This document shows positions 1 through 12,924 of a DNA stretch of 46,077 nucleotides, piece by piece. Below the pieces are notes generated by a model, which saw only the letters and a program-made list of their open reading frames with translations, did no database searches and was not told where the DNA came from. The stretch is from Tubiluchus corallicola (lineage: Eukaryota; Priapulida; Priapulimorpha; Priapulimorphida; Tubiluchidae), in NCBI GenBank assembly GCA_030141605.1, contig JAQGDQ010001341.1, positions 1-46,077 on the forward strand, in the 5' to 3' direction. Every line of letters starts with the position of its first letter. Positions within the stretch are counted from its first letter, which is position 1. A program made the position numbers and the translations under genes.

Positions 1-1320
1 TCGAAAGATTTATCAAATGGATCTTGATATACCAGCAGATGCTGCTGACAGCGTAAGCATCATCGTGCAGGCCATGATGAACCAACAGAAGCATCGGCTA
101 GAGCCAGAAATAAACCAATGCCAAAGGCCACAGGTAGACCTGCTGCTAAGTCAACAAGTCTGACCACCAAACCGGACATATCAGACTCTAATATATTATA
201 TAATTTATGTACACTGATGCTCGGGATCTGGGATTGGCAATCGGACCAAACGATGCCACTAGTGACAAGCATAAAGATGGACGAACTGACAGAAGTAATC
301 AAACAAATTAGTGTTTTCAACAGTGACAGTAGATACTCGGCGTGGCAAAACTACACTTCGTACCTGATCTACTACCATGAGGTCGATAGTGATGTGGATT
401 ACTACAATTATGTCAGCGAATTAACCAATGATTTAACCAGGTTATACGTCAAGCAATTGTCGTATCAACCCTCAATGATGACCACTCCACCTATGACTAA
501 GTATGGCATACAGGCTGTGGAATACCAGATCAAGATTGGAGCACTAATACAATGATGAAGATGCAGCAAACATTGGCAGCTGCCACAGAACTGTCCAATA
601 TGGATACTGCGTCAGACAAAAAACACAGTCGGAGGATGGAACGAAGAGGCTGTATTTGTCAAGCTCTTGGCAATGGTTGAACTATTACCAGATGTCAACC
701 CACTTGAAGAAGATTGAGCCCCATGGATCATTGCATGGCACGAGTATCTCGAATGTACTACAACATGGGCAACCGGATCGGCGAATGTTGGAGCGAAGAC
801 AATGCCTTTGAATATGTGTGTTATAACGTTTGACACATATACAGCATTGTGTTGTGGCGATGTTGTCATAGACAACCTAAAGGCTGACGATTTCGATCGG
901 AATGTAACTCCAGTATTTATGCAAGCCACTGACATCGGCGGATGGACTATTCCATATTCAGTTGCTCATCTGAGTAGCCAATTTTGGAATACATTGACAA
1001 TTTGGTCTAGTGTTTAATCCGAATGGCACTTTGGATCTAGCTGTTACTGGCCATTGGCTGCAACCACATTCATTGAGGGTGCAACTCAAGGAGTGATAAT
1101 TTAAGTTGACCAGGGCCAAGGATCAAGTAGAGTACTAACCTGGCGCTGCGGCTATGATCGACGATATGTCAATTATGGGGTCGATCTTCCAATATTTTAC
1201 CATAAAGGACGAGCCCCTGCGGTAGGATGGAGTGTTACCTGGATGCGAGTAACAGCTGTGTGGCATAGGCTCATTGGTGTGGGGAAATCTCCGTTTAGGC
1301 AGGCGTCACACGCATAGCTA
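1..1320 (+). pseudogene. Decayed coding-like region of unknown origin
   Basis: Coding-like reading runs along the plus strand but is broken many times. An open frame from about 52 to 555 includes 145 residues after the ATG at 118, with a basic, Pro/Ser/Thr-rich start followed by a Tyr- and Asp-rich region (DSDVDYYNYVSELTNDL). Coding character then moves to another frame around 640-710, stops, and resumes at about 716-1017 (containing DIGGWTIPYSVAHLSSQFWN). Further shifts carry it to about 1318. Residue composition looks like a globular or structural protein rather than chance. I do not recognise the family. An endogenous viral structural-protein remnant is one possibility and a fragment of a host or transposon gene another. 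The left end is cut by the window. No intact gene is present. Confidence 0.35.
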
Positions 1321-1484
1321 CAGCGTGGAATGTGAATCTCCGTAGCGCGCTTTCGCATTGAGTGCTGAACTCTGAGGACCTCTGCAGATGTCAGACCAAC
1401 AGCAATCAAAGGTCTTGAAAGAAATTTGACTCGGATGACCGACCAATAACTATATATAATTATGGCTATATATATCATTTTACT

Positions 1485-1563
1485 GTTTACTTTTACTCAT
1501 GTATAAAATGCATTTTCATTCTTGTGCTTAATAATTAATAATAATAAATAATAATAATAATAA
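1485..1563 (+). repeat. Dispersed 3'-tail-like repeat, copy 1
   Basis: The segment from CTGTTTACTTTTACTCATGT into an ATAATAATAA run is closely repeated at 21831-21895. Both end in A/T-rich trinucleotide repeats, as retroelement 3' tails do. Confidence 0.45.
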
Positions 1564-2390
1564 TTTCACAGTGAAGACACAAGAAAGTTAACGCACGGAA
1601 TTGCTGTTGCAAAATCATAAAATTTTCAGAAAACTTCCCATTTTTTCCTCTGAAACGCTTTCAGCAGGAATGTTCATTTTTCACAGAAACTGCACGGTTA
1701 GGACCTGTTGTTACGAAGATCTCTGTAAGGCCCATTTCACAGTGAAGACGGAAGAAAGTTAATGCATGGAATTGCTGTTACAAAATCAGAAAATTTTCAG
1801 AAACTTCCATTTTTTCGGAAACACTTGCACCAAGAAAGTTCATTTCACACAGAAACCGCACGTTTAGGACCTGCCGTTTCAAAGGTCTCTGTAAGGCCTA
1901 TTTAACAGTGAAGACGCAAGAAAGTTAATGCACGGAAAATCATAAAATTTTCAGAAACTTCACATTTTTTTCTCTGAAACCCTTGCACCAAGAAAGTTCA
2001 TTTCACACAGAAACCGCACGTTTAGGACCTGCCGTTTCAAAGGTCTCTGTAAGGCCCATTTCACAGTGAAGACGGAAGAAAGTTAATGCACGGAAAATCA
2101 TAAACTTTCAGAAAACTTCCCATTTTCTCTGAAACCCTTGCACCAAGAAAGTTTATTTCACACAGAAACCGCACGTTTAGGACCTGCCGTTTCAAAGGTC
2201 TTTGTAAGGCCCATTTCACAGTGAAGACGGAAGGAAGTTAATGCACGGAAAATCATAAAACTTTCAGAAAACTTCCCATTTTCCCGGAAACCCTTGCACC
2301 AAGAAAGTTCATTTCACACAGAAACCACGCGTTTAGGACATGCCGTTTCAAAGGTCTCTGTAAGGCCCATTTCGCAGTGAAAACACAACA
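1564..2390. repeat. Satellite of ~155-171 bp, about five units
   Basis: The anchor TTTCACAGTGAAGAC recurs at about 1564, 1735, 1901, 2059, 2214 and 2370. Shared blocks include CAAGAAAGTTCATTTCACAC and GTTTAGGACCTGCCGTTTCA. Unit length falls from 171 to 155 bp because of deletions. No ORF is maintained. Confidence 0.9.
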
Positions 2391-3840
2391 TCATCACACT
2401 GTGCTCAATCAAGGACACAAAAAATTACCATGAAGAACCTACCCTGTGTAAGAAAATTATTATGAAGCTTTATAAGTATAACAAATCTTACAAATATTCA
2501 CAACAAAATATTATTTTTCACTACTTCAAGTTATAGTGTGACTAAAAGTGTTAAATTAAGGGAGCAGTGGCTTCTTTAAAGGAGCAGTGCTAACCTGAAG
2601 TATTAACGATTGCTAGTACTAATAGTAGAATTTGAGCATTAGAAAAATGGAATCTCCGATCAAGTCTTATTTTAATAAAACTGAAATAAGCAGACAAAAA
2701 GTAAGACAATAAACAAAAAAAAGACAAAGACCTGCTGAGAAAAAAGATGAAAATCCTGGTTACCGAATTGTAAAAAAAATCATAGGTCTAATTGCTGTAC
2801 AGAGAGCTTCCAACATTTGACTTGTTCAGGTAGAAAGGGAGTTTATTCATATACGTCGGCAACCTAAACAGATGGGAATCAGATGGTCCATTTGCACTCT
2901 GGCTTGTTGACTGTGCCCAGTAGTGCAAACGACCAAGATTCACATTGACTGTCCTCTAGAGGGTGAAACCAACCACAAACGTAAACTTCACAAAAGACCA
3001 GTAAGGTATACCTACGGATACTACTGGTACATTTCATTATATTCACTTAAACACGACCCAGCCATTGATAGCAAGAATGAGGTACGAGGTATAGAATGCG
3101 TCCTTGGTTACCGATGTTTGTTTACCGAGCTTTAGTGACCTCGTGACTGTACTTATTACGCCATTCGCAAAAGAAAATGGCGGTTGTTCAGATTTAATAA
3201 TGCTAACAACAAAGTGATAAAAAATCAAAAGAAGCCAGTTTTACAATAAGTTTACAATAAAACGGATTGAATATTCGTAATGAGAGTAGGATTTAAGGAT
3301 GCAAACACTTATATTATAGTGAGGGTTTACTTTCACTTTAATTGTTTGGGAGCATTATGGTGCTGTTTTTCCAGATTTGATTGAAAATGGATTTTTACAG
3401 GTTTTAACTAATCACAGTTTACACAGTCATGGTGACCGACCATATCTGATGCATGGTCAGGTGGCTTGCATCCTGATTTGTGATTGGGCAGAACTGAAGA
3501 GGACGGTCGATCTCCGCATTGTCTTTGTGTCTTGTGTCTTTGTGTTGTTGTTTAAAACAAGATGAGGGATTTTGAACGAGAAGTACGTTTGTAAAATTTG
3601 GTTTGCTATAATCTTAGCTGTAAGGTCTATAGTGAAAACATTAATGAAAAAAGTACGTAGACTGTGGCTGTTAAGGTAAAATGAATTTTTTGTATCATTG
3701 CTCAATCTCTTGCAGCCAACTTTAAAATATTGCTTCAGCAGGTTGACTGTCACATGACCCAAGGTACCTGACTCACCTGGCTGCACAGGTGTGCAGAGCT
3801 TGCTGGTTTAAATTTTTGTGGTTTGCACCGTGAAAAAAAC
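2391..3840. other. Intergenic sequence, nothing recognised
   Basis: AT-rich sequence. Short open frames at 2923-3135, 3377-3565 and 3457-3786 (minus) have no recognisable domain and look like chance. Confidence 0.5.
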
Positions 3841-3859
3841 GTAAATTGTGAGTCTATAA

Positions 3860-3888
3860 TGTCTGAGCCAGACAAGGAGGCAAAGAGG
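3860..3888 (+). CDS. Possible isolated first exon (MSEPDKEAK)
   Basis: An ATG opens MSEPDKEAK and runs into AGAG|GTATGT, a good splice donor. No matching downstream exon was found in the window, so this may be chance. Host gene unknown. Confidence 0.15.
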
Positions 3889-3899
3889 TATGTATTTAG

Positions 3900-6640
3900 T
3901 ATCTTACTTTTCTTATTTCCTTACCTTCTCCCAAATTAATTAATTTTCTGTTAACCTGTTGAACTAAAAATTTCCGTTCGCTCGTTTAAGAGATAAAACG
4001 TAATGGGAATGGTTATGGTCATGCATGTGGTTATGTTTTTTGATGTACAGGACAATTTCATAAATAAACTGGTCAAACTACAAAGGAACTTTCCAATGGT
4101 TTAAAATATGTGGAACAAATAACCAAAAAATAAGAATGGACGACCAAACAGTGCCTTAAAGTAACACTATTTGCTATTTCAGCCAACAGATGGTACTGGG
4201 GTCAAAATGTAGAAAAAGATCTCTCTTGCTGAGCAGTTGGTTTTGTGCATTGTAAAAGGTTTGAAAATTCTAACTTTTCAAGTTTTGTAGCCATTTAACA
4301 TTTTCATTCACTAGTGGTTTATACTTAACTACACTGGTACTCCAGGTGTTACTTCTCCAGGACAAACATTTTAAAGTTATTTCAGCAATTAAGAGACAGC
4401 TTGATGTGCAGGCCTCCACAAGACAAGCCTCATCTATCAATATGAACAATGATCATTAAACAAAAGATGTGTAACTGTGAACGTTAATTGTGGATTCGCG
4501 TGAGTGTTCGAAATTGCGGATGATGTGACCAAAATTTTCAGTTGGCTTGTTCTCTCTTCCCACATGTAGGTCACATGATTTCACTAGATGATCGGAACAA
4601 ACACATCGAATTTACCACATGAATCAGTAAAACAGTATTTTACTACGACGTAAGCCTTAGAATCATCTAGATAATACCGATTATTTGTGATATAAAGTTA
4701 TAGAGATTCCATATATTGTGTAATCAGTCGGAAATGGGTAAATCTACTGTTTTTCTACGAAGAGGTTTGCTTCGTGGTAATAAATGCTTAACACTTAAAC
4801 GAGAATTAGTTCAATAGTATCGTATCAAGTGAATACGACGGCTGCAAAAGTTCAGCGGAACCACCATAAAAAGATGTGTCGATACACCAACTGTGTCTAT
4901 ACTTCAACCAACAAAAAATAATAATAAAAATTATTAAAGGAGACTAACATTTTGAAACACGCACGTAAGTCTATGAATCCGAGGCATCTCGACTTTCATT
5001 GATCTCCCATATATAAACCTTACGAAGATCATAAATATTGAGCCGAACAGGTGTGAATGTACCTTATATATTTAAGCATAGATACCTGGCCAGCCAACCT
5101 ATAGGAAATGTTGTGATCACCATGTTTAAACAGGAAGCCCGTCACATTCGTTGACTATCATGTAATGTCGTCATTTGTCAGAATTCAACTCTGTACTGTC
5201 CTTCACATCTGTCCCCTGCCAGGTGTTGTTGGTTTTGCTTTTTAGATCTTTTTTGCGCATTGTCATTGGGTTTACGTTAGCCCTTAGAAGGCGCACCTAC
5301 CAAGGGTCGGACCTCGCAACAATATTTTACACAATTCACCATCGAAAACTTTACAATTTACAGGAATTTTGTACGATAATGAGCATGAGTAAAATAAATA
5401 TAACTATATAACTTATGTTTCGTAGATAAGTTCACTGCTATACTTGAAAAATACCGCATTTTGGGTTATAATAATTTGAGTGATGTATCTGTGACTGAGT
5501 TCAACTTACTACCCATTATCTATGATTCGTTCTTCCCTATATTTTAAATGGGATAGTGTATACGGGGAGTGGTGCAAACCATCTAAAATCTTCAATTTTT
5601 TGCGAAACTTCAACCTTTCAAATTCGTCATTTCCGATATTGCATAATCTTATCATGAGGCTTTTAGGAGCTTATTACACAAAGAGATTTCGTTGTACACA
5701 ATGGGTTTTCGCATGGTTCCACCACTTATAGCACTAGCATCATTGATTGCAACGCTAGTACCATTTCCTTTATACTAAAGTCTGTAGATTTGCACTTTTG
5801 ATGCAAGATACTTTATTTTGTTATTGACGATCTGCATACATCGCAGCATACGTTCGAAATATTACCAGATTTGCAGTTATCAAATGGTGTGGTGAGATGT
5901 CATATTTGTAAAATAAAGTATTATAACCATAAACAACTTTTTCAAAGCATCAAGCGAGTTGGTACCCTAGGGAACAATAGAGAATAGAATGTCTAATCAA
6001 CAAATAAGGATTGGTTCTTAGAAGTATATTACAATTAATAAGCATGGAGTAGCATGTGATGAAATTTATACTTTCATATCAGGCAGTCATAGCCAATTAT
6101 AAGTGGGTTCTGACAAAATATAGGGCATCTCAAAAACCACTATCAATGTCCAGTTCTAAATATTTTTAAATTCTTTCCCAATCTTGATAAGCTCTCACAT
6201 GAATCAAAAAAGGTCTTTGGCAATATTTTTTATCTAGTCGTATTTTCGACTGAAACTGTTGCTATGGCGACGCTACTAGGGTTAGAAATGAGGCAAAAAA
6301 TCAGCCTGGCACGAGACCCTTCAATCACCAATTGAATTCAAAGCACCATATGGACCACACTATTCTCTCATTGTTAACAAAGAAATTTTTGAACAAGATG
6401 CAGCCCTTCATCACCACTAATGGATTGTGAAAAACTTTCTCAATGCAAGATGCCAGGCTTGCCATAGGATTGGTCTCTACAGCTCTTGAGGTCCCTGAAG
6501 AAGGTAGTGAAAATAGCAGACCTCCTAGCTTTTTGTAAATTTTTGCTAATTTGAGTAAAAGAAATGGCCAGAGGTTTATCTATGCCAATTTGCATGGTCG
6601 AACTGACAACGTGATCAGCTTGCTGATAAAAAAAAAAGAG
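3900..6640. other. Intergenic sequence, no gene recognised
   Basis: AT-rich, with short spurious open frames (5175-5411, 5522-5731). No repeat structure or conserved domain is evident. The part from about 6290 to 6640 has slightly more coding-like texture and could belong to the decayed Helitron that follows. Confidence 0.5.
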
Positions 6641-6647
6641 TCAAAAC

Positions 6648-9577
6648 AACACGATTATACCAGCAGATGTACACACACCTGAGGATTCACAGAATTTGGA
6701 CGAGGTCGCAATGGTGCATAGGTTCTTTGCCTTCACCACCACCTTGTGCAGCTTCTGCAGATGTCTGTCAATGGTCGTCGGTGTAATCACTCCTGTTATG
6801 CCTGATGGCAGATGTGGATATTATTCTTTGTCATATAATCTCTTTGGAACAGTGGATAACCATTTGGAAGTCAGACAATACATAGCTGAATGCATTAAAG
6901 AATACAGAATCATGTTCGAGCCATGCTAAGATTTAGATTTTGATTTATTTTTGCAAAAGGTGATAAAAGACTCAGGCTGTAGGGAATCGTGGCTCACAGA
7001 TGAATGCATTCAAGCAGCAGCTATTGCTTTCCAAATAGATATCTATCTGCTATTTCTTTATCTGAATAAGCCTACTTGGCAAATATTTAGAGGATGTGCA
7101 GAAAATCTTTGCCACCGATACTGTTGTTTAGTGTTTCAAAATAACCATTTTGATGCACTCGATGGTCCTAGACCTACAGATTTAAATATCGGTACGTACT
7201 CATTTTTTGATCAAGAAGTCTACATTGACAATCTTGCCCCAGCTAGGAATTCATCCTCCAAAGTCAATTATGTAAGTGGGACTATCTTAAGCAAAACAGT
7301 TAAAGAACAGCAGGCTGTCAAACCAAAAAAAGAAAAGTCAATTGGACGGCAATTAAAAAACAAAAGCACAAAGAGAAATGTCAATAAGAGTGGCGTAGGT
7401 CCTGCATGTGAGACAGAAAGTTTTTACTGCTGCAACAAAACTCTAGAAAATACTCAGATCTGTAATGATGGTCAACAGTTAAAAGTCTCTTTCAAAAAAT
7501 CTTGTGTTAAAAACAACCTTAAAGTGTATGTTCCAGGTACAGGAAAGCAGGTGAGAGAAGACTCAAAAAGCAAAGTACTACTGAGACAGAAGAGTCAAGG
7601 CAAACACAACTGATTAAAAACCAACAATATCAGGACAGATGGAGAAAAAAGGAAACGGATGTGCAAAAAATGAGTAGATTACAGATTTTAGCTCAAAACC
7701 AAAGAAATAGATTAGAAGTTGAGACTGAATTAGAAAAATCCAAAAGGTTACAAGTTTTAACCAAGAATCAACAAAATCACTTTCAAAATGAAAGTGAAAC
7801 AGAAAAAACCTGCAAGGTTACAAGTCTTACGGACAAACCAACAAAAGAGGCTTTAAAAGGAAGGCGAAGCAGAAAAACTGGCAAGGTTACAAGCTGTACA
7901 TAACAGCCAACAAAAGAGGCTTCAAAATGAAAGTGAAGAGCAGCGCAATAGCAGACTGTCTAAATTGATTAAGAACAAGGCAAAAAGATGTTTGAATCAG
8001 TTTGCAGCAGTACGTCACAACTGTACGGATGACACAGTAAGTACACATTACTGTGGAGAGCTGAATTTTACCTGTTCACATTGTGGTGCTTTGCACTTTA
8101 AGGAAGAATGCAACGAAATATGTTGTCATCATGGTAAAGTAGCACTTCCGCCCTTAAATTCCCCACCTGAGTTTTTGCAAAAACTTTTCAAACGTGAACA
8201 TGTTGATTCAGAAAATTTTCTGAAAAACATTCGAAAGTATAACAGTGCTATGTCTTTCGCATCATTTGGCGCCACTGGAATTGTTGAAAACGTTTCCGGT
8301 TGGGGTCCATACTGTTTGCGAATAAATGGGCAAGTATATCATTTAGTGGGGTCGCTGAATCCGGACAATAATGAACAGCGGTCTTACGGTCAGCTATACA
8401 TTGTCGATTCAGATACAGCGTGCAATGTTAGAATGAGGAATGAGCACAATGCTGACTTGCTTCCAAATTTGTTAGCTCATCTACATGACATGATTACTGA
8501 AATAAATCCTTTTGCGAAATCGTTTATGCAGATGCAAACTGTCGTAGAGCAAGAACGACTGCAAGTGAAGGTAGACAAGTAAAAGAAGTTACAATGTGTT
8601 ATAAAAGAGGGCCGGATACAAGAATATACAACGCACCGGCTGTTGAAGTGGCGGCTATATTTGTTGGTCTGGATGGCGCATCGCCATTTGAGCGAGACAT
8701 AATGGTATACGAACGAGGCGGTGACTGTCAAAGAATTAGCTGTTATAAAAGAGGGCCGGATACAAGAATATACAATGCACCGGCTGTTGAAGTGGCGGCT
8801 ATATTTGTTGGTCTGAATGGCGCATCGCCATTTGAGCGAGACATAATGGTATACGAATGAGGCGGTGACTGTCAAAGAATTAGCATCTTGAGTCCAAATT
8901 GTGATCCAATGTGCTACTGCTTGCTATTTCCGTATGGTGAGCAAGGATGGCGTGAAGGCATGAAACATCGAGAACAATGCAGAACTGAGAAAAGATGCAC
9001 ACTGACGATGTTGCAGGACTACTGCTATCGTTTAGCACTGCGTGACACATATTGTTCAATTCACCTGGCAGGAAAATTATTTCAACAGTTCATTGTTGAT
9101 GCCTATTGCAAAGTTGAAGCATCTAGACTGTATTACGTACGCAAAAATCAAAATCAGTTGCGTGTAGAACTGTATTCCGGTCTCATGGATTACATTTATA
9201 ACAAGGCTGATACGACAAACAGCATACCCGGTAAGGTAGTGGTGTTGCCATCGTCTTTTGCAGGTAGTCCAAGAAACATGCATCAGCATTTTCAAGATGC
9301 TATAGCAGCCGTTAGACATGTTGGAAAACCTGACATATTCCTCACAATTACAGCTAATCCCAAGTGGAAAGAGATCACTGAAAATCTTAACGCTGGAGAA
9401 TACCCATATATGAAGCCAGATTTGGATGCTAGAGTGTTTCAGCTAAAGCTGAAAGAATTACTATACGACATAAACAAGAGACAGATCTTTGGAAAGCCAC
9501 TATCTGACATACATGTCACGGAGTTTCAAAAGCGTGGGCTCCTATTGATAGGACCTATTGACAAACGCACCTATTGA
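6648..9577 (+). pseudogene. Helitron-type Rep/OTU gene, broken and 3'-truncated
   Basis: Helitrons are rolling-circle transposons. Segments in order: an OTU-type cysteine protease domain (about 6696-7180) with DGRCGYYSLSYN, whose Asp and Cys match the OTU catalytic motif, and NNHFDALD with the candidate His; a basic spacer; a Gln/Arg/Glu-rich repeat region (about 7570-7960, RLQ...NQQ units); the Cys-rich FTCSHCGALHFKEEC motif at about 8070; and the Helitron_like_N domain (8888-9577) with LLFPYGEQGW and PDIFLTITANPKWKE. Damage: an in-frame TAA at 6927-6929, frameshifts near 7610 and 7900, a stop at 8580-8582 and a shift, and a TGA at 8858-8860. Reading ends EFQKRGLLLIGPIDKRTY, where family members continue into the HUH motif. 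The HUH, the tyrosine motif and the helicase are all absent, so it cannot act autonomously. Confidence 0.85.
8597..8884 (+). repeat. 144-bp in-frame tandem duplication inside the Helitron gene
   Basis: Two abutting copies begin at 8597 and 8741. Each encodes 48 residues (CYKRGPDTRIYNAPAVEVAA ... GGDCQRIS). They differ at few positions; one change turns CGA into TGA at the end of the second copy. Confidence 0.9.
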
Positions 9578-10423
9578 TAGTCTTGAATACTTGAACAGTT
9601 GTACTTAAAAGTAATACTATTTTATTGCAGGTGATCGCTATAGGCATGACATGTTAAAATCTGTTATTCTTAATCTAAAATGTGGAGACGCAGTTTATGC
9701 CACATATTATATTGGTCCCTACATTCACACAAGCTCTGTTTGCAACATATCCAGTGGTTATCTAGTTAGCTAATTTTTTTCCCAACTTAGACTTACATTT
9801 TATCCCAAACAACAATTTTGGATTGGTTACCATAGCACTACATCATGTTCTTACTATATAAATACTCAATAACCGCAGAAACAGCTTAAAAGCACCTTTT
9901 GATCCTTGTATTTTAAAAAGAAGTAATTTTTTATATCTACTCATTCCTTGGATGAGATAGGTGAATGTATATATACATATACATTTTGTGAATTATCCAT
10001 TAGGTCATCAATTATTTTCATCAATATGGTTGCACTATGTGAGTGAAAAATAAAGAATTTGATGCACTTGCTTATTTGATAATATAGCTATTTAATTTAT
10101 TAATGAGAAAAACTAACATTTTGCAAAGGCTGTGACGGCGTAAATTTCCACTGTGTGAGTGGTTAAGGTCACAAAAATGAAAAACATTTACAATGTCTAA
10201 AAAATTTGGTTGAAACTAAGCTACCTTCTTTTATTTTCTTTTACTTTTGGTTAGCATTAACATTTTATCATAGCACATTTTAATTCTTGTGATGAAACAT
10301 TATACACGGAGTTTTAGTTGTGAATAAATCACTCTAAATAGGTAAATGTTATAGAAACAGTCAAAAATAGATTGTAAGCTTTAAAATGTTAAATAAAGAA
10401 GCATACAACAATTAGTAAAGATA
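9578..10423. other. AT-rich intergenic sequence
   Basis: No gene or structured repeat seen. The Helitron breakpoint at 9541-9580 has three close copies of CCTATTGA. Confidence 0.4.
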
Positions 10424-10560
10424 CAGCGAAACCTCGTTATAACTAAATATGGCTTTATACCGAGATAAGGTTCATTAAATATCAAAGCCATTCCAATCTG
10501 TAACACTATTTTGTTTCCTAGTTCATTTTAATATGTCATAAATAGAATAACATTATTATA

Positions 10561-10642
10561 CCTACAATAATACATGGGCTGCATTAATAAAATTAGTGCA
10601 TCCTACAATAATACATGTGTTGCATTAATAAAATTAGTGCAG
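10561..10642. repeat. 41-bp tandem duplication
   Basis: CCTACAATAATACATG...AATTAGTGCA occurs twice in succession, at 10561 and 10602. Confidence 0.85.
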
Positions 10643-11639
10643 GTGTAACACTGCTGTCTCCTAATAAGAGAAGTATGCACCCACACTCTCAGTGTAGTGT
10701 TACTAGTTATTTTGCAATTGCTATCTGTTAGTGTCTCTGAGAGGCATTTATAACAACTTCAAAAGTCTCAGTTGAATTTTCATATAAACCACTGATCTTT
10801 ATTTCTGCAATGTTTAAAACAAAAAAATAGAAAGGCAAAAGTGACTGACATTGGCTAATTTAGATAGATTGTTACATAGTTTAGTCCATTCATAAATATC
10901 AGAGAATAAATCAAAATAAAAATTAATAGAAGTAAACTTACATCGTTGCGGCATTTATCTAAATGAAAAATTTCACTAGTTTGTACAAGACACATGTTCA
11001 CTCATTCAACAGAACAGCATAATGAAAAACGTAACTAGGTCAGTGCCCACACTTTAAACTTTCTAGCTAGATGGAGCCACCTTTGCTACAAAATTAAAAT
11101 TTTTATTAAGTCAGGTTCACACTGGCCTTAACACTATCCATAATGATAGTGCTCGTCCAAATAACTCTAATAAATTAAGACTATATAGACCGATCAAATC
11201 CGAGTAAAAACTCAAAAATCATCCTTGGATTACTGGTGTTTCTAGAGCTCATTAAGAAACCTACACAAAATTCCCTGTTAGCGCATACATTACAAATCTA
11301 ATGTTTTATTCATCCAAAGACAGATGTATATTGGCACAGAAGGTTTCCAAATTAGACAATAACTAGTTACTGGAAAAGCAGGATTATTGCGGAATTCGGA
11401 TAGGACGTAAAATTGGTGGCTAGATCGCCACATGTTAGGTAGTATTCTGATTAAAAAGTACATCAGAAACTTCAAAGTTCGATGCGTAGAACGACGAACT
11501 CGAGTCTATGAAAAAAATGGACAAAATTGAGAAAATCCACACAAAACGTGCGAGTATGCCAAAAAGAGAAGAGAACAAAAGTGCCAGGAGGAACTCAAAG
11601 AGCAGGAGGGGAATCACAAGGTTTGTCATTATTTTCATT

Positions 11640-12686
11640 GGCTAAAGCTGTCTCTCATCAACACATAACATCTTTGAAGCTGGTCGATATACCCAGGCTG
11701 CATAAGATTATGGATATTCATAAAATAAGACCAAAAATCCATAAAATAAAATATGAAAAATCTATAAAATAAGAAATGCATAAAATAAAAAAATATTTTT
11801 TTGAGATTTTTTTTGTATAAAATAAGGCAATCAAAACTGAATACAGGCATTGGGTAGGAAACTTCAGCCTAGAGGGCATTCTACATTCGTACCAAATAGA
11901 TGAATTATTTGAACTGAAGTGATGAATTACAAGGCATTGTCTCGTAAAATTTGATGAAATTTGAAGTGATATGAAACCGATAAAATTAAAACGAAACCGA
12001 TAAAATTAAAACTAAGTCCTGCGTGTTTAAAAACACGTTTCAAGCACTCCTGTTTTTACTTTTTAATTGATTTCCCCCTGGGCATCTCGTTCCAGATATA
12101 GTCTATTTCTTATTTTATTGATATCCATAAAATAAAATTTCAAAAATCCATAAAATAAGCTATTTTATACATATCCATAATCTTATGCACCCTGGATATA
12201 CCAGACCTAAAACAGCTGCTGACATGAGAAAATGTACTTTATGTAAGAATGGGAGCATGAATTTCACTTTATTATGCAATGCAATGTTTGTTGTCAAGAA
12301 AGGACTGCGTTCTTAAATCAAATATCAGATATCTTTCCAGAATTCTCATCCATGAGTGATATTGATGAGTTTATATTTTTTTAACAAAGTTGAGATGTGG
12401 AAGTTAAGAAATTGTTGATTAACTATGTGCATAAAATTTCCACAATACGTGATTCTAAATTAAGACGTACGAATTAATTTTGCTAGGAATTAATGTATTC
12501 AATCAGCACTGTGGTACATATGTAGATGTGTTTGTTATAAATTATGGTGTTTTTTATCAACTTCGCTTAAAAAGAGCTCTATATTTGTAGGGACGTGTTC
12601 CTGTATGCGTTGTTTATTTAAGTGTGTGATTTGTTAATTGTACTTGTGTTTATGTTTGTGAAATAAAGCATTTATTATTATTTACT
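11640..12686 (+). mobile_element. Non-LTR retrotransposon 3' end, interrupted by a hAT MITE
   Basis: Removing the inserted element at 11694-12194 with one target copy makes the reading continuous across the junction: AGRYTRPKTAADMRKCTLCKNG. After a frameshift at about 12253 it continues EHEFHFIMQCNVCCQERTAF and stops at 12382-12384. The C-x2-C...H-x3-C arrangement after GRY-RP is the C-terminal zinc-knuckle region of LINE reverse transcriptases. A 3' UTR-like segment follows, with AATAAA and a TTATTATT tail at about 12660-12686. Only the last fraction of the ORF remains. The clade is not determined. Confidence 0.75.
11694..12194. mobile_element. hAT-type MITE, 501 bp, with 8-bp target duplication
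   Basis: Terminal inverted repeats begin CAGGCTGCATAAGATTATGG on the left and CAGGGTGCATAAGATTATGG on the inverted right. The flanks are perfect GATATACC duplications at 11686-11693 and 12195-12202. CAGG-type ends plus 8-bp duplications are the hAT signature. The interior is rich in CATAAAATAA and non-coding. Confidence 0.9.
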
Positions 12687-12924
12687 AGATAACTAAGACT
12701 ATAAATAGCTGCCTCATATAACTTGACCTTGACTCAAACAGCTTTTACAGCCGTTAAATTCACATCAGTTCAGTACTGAACCTTAACTACGTAACTCTTG
12801 TACTTGTAAAATGCATGTTGATTGTTCAAAACTTCAACGTTCGCTTTCATACGATCAGTTGCAACAAAAAGTAAATCTTAATTTAAGCAACATAATTGTG
12901 TTTCTGTTCAGAGGTCATTGTTCT

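Noticed and set aside
11527-11772. 81-residue plus-strand frame
   Set aside because: It crosses the boundary into the hAT MITE and has no support as a gene.
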